Source of the DNA: Saprospiraceae bacterium | GTDB lineage: Bacteria > Bacteroidota > Bacteroidia > Chitinophagales > Saprospiraceae | Reading direction: 5' to 3' | Length of the DNA: 41,014 nucleotides | NCBI GenBank assembly: GCA_021738725.1 | Contig: JAIPBE010000030.1 | Span: 1-41,014, forward strand | Part shown: positions 33,955 to 41,014 of the stretch, one piece after another | Numbering within the stretch: position 1 is the first letter of the stretch | How the letters are laid out: each line of letters opens with the position of its first letter | Program-made: the position numbers and the translations under genes | The notes under the pieces: model-generated | The model's database searches: none | Told to the model about the DNA's origin: nothing | What the model saw: only the letters and a program-made list of their open reading frames with translations

Positions 33955-35043
33955 TTAATAGGTGATCTTCAGATGGTCAGATTTGGCCTTGGCCTGACAG
34001 GTGAGGATAAAGCCGTCATCGATCTCACTTTTGTCAAGGGCAGGTGCAAAATCCATGATCACCTCCCCTTCATCCAGATGCGCCATGCAGGAGGCACAGG
34101 CACCCGACGAACAGGAAAATGGTACCTGATGGCCGGCACCCATCATCGCTTCGAGAAGGGTTTGGCCGGGCTTCACATGCACGTGCAGGTCCTGTCCATC
34201 CAGGGTGGCCGTCAATTCCGCTTCCTCACCCCCAGTCGGGGCGGGCAAGGGTTCACTATCGAAATGTTCCCGATGGATTCGTTCAGGCGGAAATCCAACA
34301 GAACGAAGGGCGGCGTCCGCCACCTCCATCAAGGGACCCGGACCACACAAAAAAGCATGCTTCTCCTTGTATGGACATTCAGTCTCTTCGAGAAAATCAT
34401 GGATGACCTTTTCATCGATCCGACCGATCTTGCCACTCCAGTCTGAGATCACTTTTTTCTTCTTTCGACTAAAAAACCTACTTGGCTTTCCGTCAGGTTG
34501 TGATAGCGTATGGTGCAGATCAAACTGACCGGCATACCGACTGCTGAGCCGGTCCAGTTCGTTGCGGAAGAGAATATTCACCTCATCCCGACTCCCATAC
34601 AGGAGGTAACAAAAGCTTTGCGGTTCGTGCTCGAGCAACTCCTTGATCATGGCGATCACGGGCGTGATCCCACTGCCTGCTGTGATAAAGAAATAGCCGC
34701 GCTTGCGTTCCAGGTCGCCTTCCACCGTGAATCGTCCGAAAGGAGGAAAGACCTGGAGGGTATCCCCGACGGCGACAGAGTTGTTCAACCAGCGGGAGGC
34801 CTGACCTTTATACTGTTCCTTAATGGTGATCTCCCAGGTTTCTTCAAACGGGGCCCGGCAAAGAGAATAGGCACGACGGATTGGACCCTTTTTTCCGGGC
34901 ACCTCCAGGGTCAGATATTGGCCAGCTTTATAGGCAAAGGTTTCCCGCAGATCATTTGGAACGTCAACTGTGATGCTCACCGCATCAGCAGTTTCCTTTT
35001 CGACCCGGCTGACACGAAGGTGGTGTGGTGTAAATGCGCTCAT
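33955..35043 (-). CDS. PaaE-type flavin/2Fe-2S oxidoreductase, likely electron donor to a monooxygenase
   Basis: A 362-residue NAD(P)H-dependent reductase. Residues 1-105 are an FAD domain (AGQYLTLEVPGKKGPIRRAYS), residues 110-235 an NAD-binding domain (FFITAGSGITPVIAMI, AFLCGPGPLM), and residues 260-362 a plant-type ferredoxin domain with cysteines C311, C316, C319 and C349 in the C-x4-C-x2-C-x29-C pattern. The order matches the reductase subunit of phenylacetyl-CoA epoxidase, but no paaABCD genes are here. It is divergent from an AlkB-type hydroxylase 137 bases away, so it may supply that enzyme with electrons. A start at 35052 is equally possible and adds three residues. A short charged insert, SRFFSRKKKKVISD, lies in the NAD-binding domain. 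Confidence 0.88.
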   Translation of the reverse strand: MSAFTPHHLRVSRVEKETADAVSITVDVPNDLRETFAYKAGQYLTLEVPGKKGPIRRAYSLCRAPFEETWEITIKEQYKGQASRWLNNSVAVGDTLQVFPPFGRFTVEGDLERKRGYFFITAGSGITPVIAMIKELLEHEPQSFCYLLYGSRDEVNILFRNELDRLSSRYAGQFDLHHTLSQPDGKPSRFFSRKKKKVISDWSGKIGRIDEKVIHDFLEETECPYKEKHAFLCGPGPLMEVADAALRSVGFPPERIHREHFDSEPLPAPTGGEEAELTATLDGQDLHVHVKPGQTLLEAMMGAGHQVPFSCSSGACASCMAHLDEGEVIMDFAPALDKSEIDDGFILTCQAKAKSDHLKITY

Positions 35044-35180
35044 GTCCTGCAAAAATGAAGAATCAATATGGATTGTTCCCGAATCGGAGAAGAAAGTGAA
35101 CAGGAATGACAGAAAATGGCCGATTCTGATCTGGTAATCCGGAATGTCCTAACTTTCAGTTCCAGAAATTGAACGGTTTG

Positions 35181-36230
35181 ATGAAGTGGAGAGACCTGAA
35201 ATACCTGATCGCCTATATCGCCCCGATATCCGCCTGGATCGGGTTTCGTTGGGGAGGTTGCTGGTCGCCGGGGTCCATGTATATCGCCTTCGGCCTGATC
35301 CCGGTCTTTGAACTCTTTCTGCCTGCAGATGCGGGAAATATTCCTGAGCCAGAAGAAACCTCCCATTTGAAAAGGCGGTTTTTTGATGTCCTGCTCTGGC
35401 TGAATGTCCCCATCCTGTACACCTTGTTGTTCATGTACCTGGAGCGTATCACGGCGGGCGGACTGACAACTGGTGAACAGGTCGGCATGTTGTTCAATAT
35501 GGGACTGATCATTGGTGTCAGTGGGATCAATGTCGGACATGAACTCGGGCATAGAGCTTCGCTTTTCGACCGATTTCTGGCTTGGGTCCTGCTTCTCCCT
35601 GCTTTCTATTTACATTTCTATATCGAGCACAATCGGGGCCATCACCGGTGGGTGGCCACGGATCGCGATCCGGCCAGTGCCCGTCGTGGAGAATGGATCT
35701 ATACGTTCTGGCTGAGAAGTATGGTGGGTTCGTGGCGGAGTGCCTGGAGATTGGAATCGCTTCGGTTGCAGCATTTGAATAAGCCCGCATTTCATCCCAC
35801 CAATCAGATGATCCTCATCCACCTGGTTCAGGTGGCTTATGTTGGCATCATCTATCTCTTATGGGGTGGCACAGGAGTCCTCTTTGCAACGGGGTCTGCT
35901 CTGGTGGGCGTTTTGCTGCTGGAATCGATCAATTATATCGAGCATTATGGCTTGCGTCGTCAACAGAAGGAGCTTGGTCATTATGAGAAGGTTCAACCCT
36001 GGCACAGTTGGAACAGCGACCATGAACTGGGGCGTATCTTTCTGTATGAACTGACCCGACATTCAGATCATCATTACAGGGCCAGCCGCAAATACCAGGT
36101 TCTGAGGCATTTTTCTGGCAGTCCTCAACTACCTTTGGGATATCCAGGCTCCATACTCCTGGCGCTGGTCCCACCCTTGTGGATGTCCCGGATCGATCCC
36201 ATACTACCTTCTACTCCACCATCAAGTTGA
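35181..36230 (+). CDS. alkB: AlkB-type integral-membrane alkane/fatty-acyl hydroxylase
   Basis: Non-haem di-iron monooxygenase of the inner membrane, 349 residues from the ATG at 35181 (an in-frame TTG lies 12 bases earlier). All histidine clusters of the AlkB family are present: HELGH (120-124), EHNRGHH (149-155), NYIEHYG (251-257) and LTRHSDHHY (291-299), close to the canonical LQRHSDHH. Four to six hydrophobic segments surround them. The expected reaction is terminal hydroxylation of medium or long alkyl chains with O2 and a reductase. No rubredoxin gene, the classical partner, is in the window; the divergent FAD/2Fe-2S reductase may replace it. TAACTTTC at 35150-35157 is a one-mismatch -7 box. 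Confidence 0.92.
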   Translation: MKWRDLKYLIAYIAPISAWIGFRWGGCWSPGSMYIAFGLIPVFELFLPADAGNIPEPEETSHLKRRFFDVLLWLNVPILYTLLFMYLERITAGGLTTGEQVGMLFNMGLIIGVSGINVGHELGHRASLFDRFLAWVLLLPAFYLHFYIEHNRGHHRWVATDRDPASARRGEWIYTFWLRSMVGSWRSAWRLESLRLQHLNKPAFHPTNQMILIHLVQVAYVGIIYLLWGGTGVLFATGSALVGVLLLESINYIEHYGLRRQQKELGHYEKVQPWHSWNSDHELGRIFLYELTRHSDHHYRASRKYQVLRHFSGSPQLPLGYPGSILLALVPPLWMSRIDPILPSTPPSS

Positions 36231-37256
<1,026 letters not shown>

Positions 37257-37359
37257 TCCACCCTCGCCATTCACAGATTCACTACCTGATGGGTGATGCA
37301 CTGTTTTCTGCCATCACCTGGATATCGTTTATTCATTTGACCCTCTATATTCTATTCAC

Positions 37360-37995
37360 ATGATGACTTCTTCTGTACAGGCCCAATTCGGGGACATTGA
37401 TATTTATCTGTTCGATCAGATCCTGAAAGGCCGTTTTCACAAGGGACAGCGTATCCTTGATCTGGGATGCGGAAGTGGTCGGAATCTGGTCTATTTTCTA
37501 CAGAATGGGTATGAGGTCTACGGGATCGACCAGGATCCAGAGGCGATCGAGCGTGTTCGCGAGATGGCACTGAAGATCCAACCAGGATTTGACCCAGAAC
37601 GCTTTACGCTTTCGGCCATTGAAACCATGGCATTTGAAGAAGAAACATTTGACCTGGTCATCGCCAATGCCGTCCTTCATTTTGCAGTGGATGCCAGCCA
37701 GTTCGAGGCCATGTTGCAGTCGGCCTGGCAAGTACTGAAACCAGGGGGGCAGTTATTTGCCAGACTGGCTTCGAACATCGGTATCGCCGACCGGATCCAG
37801 CATGTCGGGAATGGGATGTTCCAGCTTCCTGATGGTACAGAGCGTTATCTTGTGGACCTTCGGATGATCCTGAACTATACCCGCGACCTGGACGCTGAAT
37901 TGGTGGAACCTGTCAAAACGACCATCGTTCAGAATCTGCGCAGCATGACCACCTGGGTGATGCGAAAGAAAACAGGTGAAGAGGAAGAGGGATGA
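37360..37995 (+). CDS. Class I SAM-dependent methyltransferase
   Basis: A 211-residue cytosolic methyltransferase. Motif I is ILDLGCGSGRN (32-42), followed by YGIDQDPEAIERV (motif post-I), ETFDLVIANAVLHF (motif II) and QVLKPGGQLFARL (motif III). Only the SAM-binding half is informative: the C-terminal part (LPDGTERYLVDLRMI and on) gives no substrate clue that I recognise. It is of the type that methylates small molecules, such as the UbiE/tellurite-resistance-like group. The downstream gene starts 49 bases later and may be co-transcribed. Confidence 0.85.
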   Translation: MMTSSVQAQFGDIDIYLFDQILKGRFHKGQRILDLGCGSGRNLVYFLQNGYEVYGIDQDPEAIERVREMALKIQPGFDPERFTLSAIETMAFEEETFDLVIANAVLHFAVDASQFEAMLQSAWQVLKPGGQLFARLASNIGIADRIQHVGNGMFQLPDGTERYLVDLRMILNYTRDLDAELVEPVKTTIVQNLRSMTTWVMRKKTGEEEEG

Positions 37996-38044
37996 TGTTT
38001 TGATCATTACGGATCATTCTCTTCCGACAAAAAGAACGACTAAG

Positions 38045-38539
38045 ATGAAGTATCGTCGACTGGCGGCAGATGAATTACAGGAACTGGAAACGGAGTTTGT
38101 TCAATTCCTGTCCTCAAATACGATCACCGGACCGGATTGGGAAGCCTTAAAGCGCGAAAAGCCGGAACGAGCGGAGGAGCTGATCGAACTGTTCAGTGAT
38201 ATCGTTTTTGAAAAAGTGCTTGAGAAGATAGAGTACCTGGAAATCAGTACGCCTAAAGATATCCGGACCTTCCATTGTGAACAGGACAGGATCCGGATGA
38301 ATGGCATTCGAGTGGAGGGTGAAACAAGCCTGGATCTCACCCAGGCGAAAGACGCTCAGTCAATGATCATCGAAGCGAGAGAAAGTGGCGCTACCCTGAA
38401 GGCTTATTCCGGTGAAAAGGGGTATACCCCCGGACGGTCGGAAGAACTGTTCAGAATGATACAGCAAGGTGCGCTCATCTCCAGGGATGGCAATCTGTTC
38501 AAGACACTGGAAGCCCTGAAGCCTCCACCTGCTCAATAA
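38045..38539 (+). CDS. Conserved Bacteroidota protein of unknown function (DUF6495-like)
   Basis: A 164-residue soluble protein; the ATG at 38045 (MKYRRLAADELQEL) is chosen because the longer frame overlaps the methyltransferase and adds unlike sequence. The N-terminal half is helical and acidic (ETEFVQFLSSNTITGPDWEA, RAEELIELFSDIVFEKVLEK). The second half includes EYLEISTPKDIRTFHCEQDR and the nucleotide-pocket-like but unassigned EKGYTPGRSEELFRMIQQGA. I recall this pattern as a Bacteroidota-restricted family, DUF6495, but cannot verify it. The end overlaps the stop of the opposite-strand gene by seven bases. Confidence 0.75.
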   Translation: MKYRRLAADELQELETEFVQFLSSNTITGPDWEALKREKPERAEELIELFSDIVFEKVLEKIEYLEISTPKDIRTFHCEQDRIRMNGIRVEGETSLDLTQAKDAQSMIIEARESGATLKAYSGEKGYTPGRSEELFRMIQQGALISRDGNLFKTLEALKPPPAQ

Positions 38540-39219
38540 GCACTTCCGTTTTTGTTCCACAGCCATTGGACAAAATCCCAGGCCAGTAGCAACGTGTCTT
38601 CCTGAAAGAATCGGGGATCTCGTCTAAACTGCGCATATCGGTCCATCAGATCATCATTCTTCTTCATCAGATTCAGGAGGGTTCGGGCCACCTTCATCCA
38701 TCGATCCGGATCCGGTACAATGGGCAACTCCCTGACCCTGAAGAGCGACATGGCATGGACAAATGCTGCATGGTGGTAGGGGGCATAATCAGCTGGATAC
38801 CGCAAGGCCAGGTATAGGGAAATGATCTGTAGATCCTGATCATGACCAGCGTATGCCGGCTTCAATCCCTTGTCCTGATAGTGCTGGAGGAGTTCATCCG
38901 CATGATGTTGAAAGCGGCTGATCCGTCCTTGCAGATCCTTGTCCTTCCGAAACAGATCGAGGAACATGGTGTGGACCAGGTGGGGCTCCAACCGGATAAA
39001 GAGGAGCATGATCTCCTTGGGTTGGTATCCTTCCCGGCTCCACATGCGGCGATTCACATCACTCTGAAGACTGCGGTCAAACATGTCAGCCAGATCGATG
39101 GCTTGCAGGTCCCAGGATGCCTGGAACTGTTGTTGGACGGCCCAAAGATGTGCATGCGGTCGATTGAGGAATGCCGCGGTATAACCGGTGATCGATTCCT
39201 GGATGATCTGCAAGTTCAT
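38533..39219 (-). CDS. Standalone protein resembling the N-terminal region of McrB-like ATPases
   Basis: A 228-residue protein; the ATG at 39219 (MNLQIIQESITGY) is preferred over a longer frame. The middle part, IMLLFIRLEPHLVHTMFLDL, RISRFQHHADELLQHY and DLQIISLYLALRYPADYAPY, follows a pattern I know from the segment before the AAA+ domain in McrB-like and related restriction GTPases (a basic DELL helix, then a SLYL-RYP-Y-Y block). No P-loop follows; the protein ends at WLWNKNGSAY. The resemblance is from memory and moderate. A TAATCTTG box, identical to the one at rpoN, lies at 39238-39245 on the same strand. No restriction partner gene is in the window. Confidence 0.6.
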   Translation of the reverse strand: MNLQIIQESITGYTAAFLNRPHAHLWAVQQQFQASWDLQAIDLADMFDRSLQSDVNRRMWSREGYQPKEIMLLFIRLEPHLVHTMFLDLFRKDKDLQGRISRFQHHADELLQHYQDKGLKPAYAGHDQDLQIISLYLALRYPADYAPYHHAAFVHAMSLFRVRELPIVPDPDRWMKVARTLLNLMKKNDDLMDRYAQFRRDPRFFQEDTLLLAWDFVQWLWNKNGSAY

Positions 39220-39280
39220 TCGTTCGTATTCTACCTGCAAGATTACAATCTTCAGGTTGGATCGGAATGATCTCCACAAG

Positions 39281-39314
39281 TTTGGGCACGGGATGCATAA
39301 CAATACTAATTTTG
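39281..39314 (+). promoter_or_regulatory. Two-element Bacteroidota promoter of the MFS gene
   Basis: TTTG (39281-39284), 22 bases, then TAATTTTG (39307-39314), with the ATG seven bases later at 39322. This is the best-formed promoter in the window and implies a message with almost no leader. Confidence 0.65.
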
Positions 39315-39321
39315 CAGCCGC

Positions 39322-40602
39322 ATGAATGCCCCGTCCTCTTCTTCCAACGCGCCCAAGCGGTCTATCATACTGCCGATCTTCCTGACGGTCTTCATTGATA
39401 TGCTGGGTGTGGGCATCATTATCCCTGTTCTGCCTGCGTTGTTCTTTGAGACAGAGTCCATGATCTTTTCTCCGGATGTGGCCTTCCAGACCCGATCTCT
39501 GTTGTACGGTTTGTTGCTGGCCAGCTACCCCTTTATGCAGTTCTTCGGAGCACCTATCCTGGGCACCTTATCCGACCGGTATGGGCGGAAACCCATCTTG
39601 CAAATCTCCCTTGCCGGGACGTTCATCGGGTATTTACTCTTCGGGTATGCAGTCGCCACGCAGAACATTCCGCTGCTCTTTTTCAGTCGCATGCTACCGG
39701 GATTTACCGGCGGGAATATTTCCATTGTGTTCTCCGCTATTGCGGATGTGAGCGATGAATCATCAAAAGCCCGAAATTTTGGGCTGGTGGGGATGGCCTT
39801 TGGCTTGGGGTTCATTCTGGGGCCTACTTTAGGAGGTATCCTGGCCGATCCTTCGATGGTGTCCTGGTTTACCCCGGCCACGCCATTTATGTTTACCGCC
39901 ATTCTGACCATGATCAACATACTCCTGGTTCAGTATGTGTTCAAGGAAACGCTGGTGGAAAAGGGACATGCCGCTGTCAATATTTTCAAGGGTGTGACCA
40001 ATATTGCTCGTTCGTTTCGGGCACCCAACCTCCGGGTCATTTTCAGCGTGGTCTTGTTGACCTCTCTTGGATTTACCTTTTTCACCCAATTCTTTTCCGT
40101 CTTGCTGATCGAGAAGATCGGCGTGCGGATCAAGGATGTCGGCCTGCTGTTTGGTTGGATTGGCCTGTGGCTGGTGATCACGCAGGGGGTGACGGTGAGG
40201 ATCCTCAGCCGTAAATATGCCAGTAGTACTGTTTTGCGGGTGAGCCTGCTGATGTTGTCGATTGCAGTTGGAGCAGTTGTGTTTCCAAGTGAAGTCTGGA
40301 TGTTCTATCTGGTCAACCCGTTTATTGCCACTTTCCAGGGGATCACCTCACCCAATCTGACGGCGGTGGTCTCTTCTCAAGCGGCCCGGCATCAGCAGGG
40401 TGAGATCCTGGGCATCAACCAGAGCATGCAGTCCATGGGACAGATATTTCCCGCGCTTATTGGTAGTTATCTGAATACAATTGATGTGCACGTACCGCTG
40501 ATGGCCGCCTCCGGGTTTATATTTCTGGCCTGGCTGGTGTATATGTTCGTTTTTCAACCCAGCCAGAAAGCAAAGTTGCCCGTAGTGGAGACGGTGGAAT
40601 AG
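39322..40602 (+). CDS. MFS transporter of the TetA/multidrug (DHA1) type
   Basis: A 426-residue inner-membrane proton antiporter with twelve predicted helices. Helix 1 carries ILPIFLTVFIDMLGVGIIIP, the DHA1/TCR signature. Motif A, GTLSDRYGRKPIL, lies in loop 2-3, and motif C-like glycines occur in GMAFGLGFILGPTLGG of helix 5. This pattern is shared by tetracycline exporters and the TCR/Tet family of Bacteroidota, but many members have other or unknown substrates, so no resistance is claimed. The N-terminus before helix 1 is a short Ser-rich stretch. The gene appears monocistronic. Confidence 0.88.
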   Translation: MNAPSSSSNAPKRSIILPIFLTVFIDMLGVGIIIPVLPALFFETESMIFSPDVAFQTRSLLYGLLLASYPFMQFFGAPILGTLSDRYGRKPILQISLAGTFIGYLLFGYAVATQNIPLLFFSRMLPGFTGGNISIVFSAIADVSDESSKARNFGLVGMAFGLGFILGPTLGGILADPSMVSWFTPATPFMFTAILTMINILLVQYVFKETLVEKGHAAVNIFKGVTNIARSFRAPNLRVIFSVVLLTSLGFTFFTQFFSVLLIEKIGVRIKDVGLLFGWIGLWLVITQGVTVRILSRKYASSTVLRVSLLMLSIAVGAVVFPSEVWMFYLVNPFIATFQGITSPNLTAVVSSQAARHQQGEILGINQSMQSMGQIFPALIGSYLNTIDVHVPLMAASGFIFLAWLVYMFVFQPSQKAKLPVVETVE

Positions 40603-40720
40603 GGATTGACTTCTCTAGTGCAAAGGGGCCATTTTTTCATTTAAATGCGGACCTCTTTGTGTCTGGAATTGTTTTACATCTGTCCATAAGAAAGCCCGAT
40701 CATCAAACCTTCTTCGCTGT

Positions 40721-40766
40721 TGCGGTGGGACACCGCACAAATAGCCGGCACGAGTGAGACACTCGT
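40721..40766. repeat. Twin 7-bp hairpins with three-base loops
   Basis: TGCGGTG-GGA-CACCGCA (40721-40737) and ACGAGTG-AGA-CACTCGT (40750-40766) have the same design: a seven-base perfect stem, a three-base purine loop and a GTG/CAC closing end, 12 bases apart. Paired hairpins of this type are what REP-associated transposases (RAYT, Y1 family) mobilise; no such gene is in the window. Confidence 0.6.
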
Positions 40767-40920
40767 ACCAACATCCTTTTTTTTAATTGTAGGAAAACCA
40801 TCACCAATGTGCCCGGGATATCATGGGTTGGAGCGAGTATCATTTTTTTCTCCTTAACTCCTACAGCTGGTCTCACACAAAACCATAGGATCAGTTCCCC
40901 CAGGATTGGCGATATCTATT

Positions 40921-41002
40921 TCGCCCCTTCAGGGCTTTGCTTCGTGCTGATTCAGATCCCCGGGCGGCTGCCCGGGGCTATTTTATGGCGCCCCTTCAGG
41001 GC
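40921..41002. repeat. Composite REP-like repeat: two CGCCCCTTCAGGGC copies flanking a GC hairpin
   Basis: The 14-mer CGCCCCTTCAGGGC occurs at 40921-40934 and 40989-41002. Between them, CCCCGGGC (40957-40964) and GCCCGGGG (40969-40976) form an 8-bp hairpin with a four-base loop, followed by CTATTTTATGG. The 3' edge GGGCTAT is shared with the hairpin at 140-163. The element may continue past the window end. Confidence 0.65.
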
Positions 41003-41014
41003 GTTTGAAATACG

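Larger units (their letters stand above)
40603..41014. other. Gene-free right end with several REP-like hairpins
   Basis: About 410 bases with no credible gene. The two hairpin groups are listed separately. Between them, 40770-40910 contains a nine-T run (40777-40785) and no structure that I can name. Confidence 0.6.

Noticed and set aside
35169-35180. TTG start for the AlkB gene
   Set aside because: An ATG lies four codons later at 35181 and matches the normal N-terminus better.
39322-40602. Calling the MFS gene a tetracycline resistance determinant
   Set aside because: Only general DHA1/TCR motifs are visible; substrate cannot be read from them.

Overview
The window looks like a chromosomal segment of a moderately GC-balanced member of the Bacteroidota, probably a Saprospiria-like lineage. 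Four things point there: two large secreted proteins end in type IX secretion (T9SS) sorting domains; many start codons are preceded by the Bacteroidota -7 box TAnnTTTG rather than a Shine-Dalgarno sequence; two OmpH/Skp genes sit in tandem before murI; and the intergenic repeats (A-rich AATTCCAAA runs, GCCTGCCGGCAGGC palindromes, REP-like hairpins) are of kinds I associate with this phylum. The species placement is inference.

Layout, left to right. 1-4.6 kb (minus strand): a hydroxyproline-degradation cluster made of a DHDPS-family lyase/deaminase, a 2,5-dioxovalerate dehydrogenase and, after an 830-bp repeat island, a 4-hydroxyproline epimerase. The D-hydroxyproline oxidase is not in the window. 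4.8-6.8 kb: ompH-ompH-murI. 6.9-9.4 kb (minus): a BtuB-like TonB receptor, a possible 36-residue membrane protein and a 4-TM cytochrome-b-like protein. 9.6-14.2 kb: OmpA-type lipoprotein, trmB, thiL (minus) and a LolA-like secreted protein, separated by repeat-rich spacers. 14.3-22.3 kb: a 1027-residue secreted BNR-propeller protein, an LpxD-type acyltransferase, a GH25 lysozyme lipoprotein (minus), a class III aminotransferase and rpoN (minus).

22.5-29.6 kb holds two convergent T9SS cargo genes: a peptide-N-glycosidase F-like protein carrying an inserted LamG domain, and a 1182-residue protein with four copies of an approximately 125-residue module. 30-34 kb: a small hypothetical gene (minus), htpG, a WecA/TagO-type phosphoglycosyl transferase and crcB. 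34-37.3 kb: an AlkB-type membrane hydroxylase divergent from a flavin/2Fe-2S reductase that could feed it electrons, followed by an Aah1-type adenine deaminase. 37.4-40.6 kb: a methyltransferase, a conserved Bacteroidota protein of unknown function, a standalone protein resembling the N-terminal region of McrB-like ATPases (minus) and an MFS transporter. The last 400 bases are hairpin-rich REP-like repeats.

Most genes are housekeeping or envelope functions. The less ordinary content is the LamG-containing PNGase F-like protein, the AlkB/reductase pair, the McrB-N-like orphan, the near-leaderless promoters, the tiny membrane ORF and the repeat families. I found no CRISPR array, tRNA, rRNA, prophage or intact transposase.
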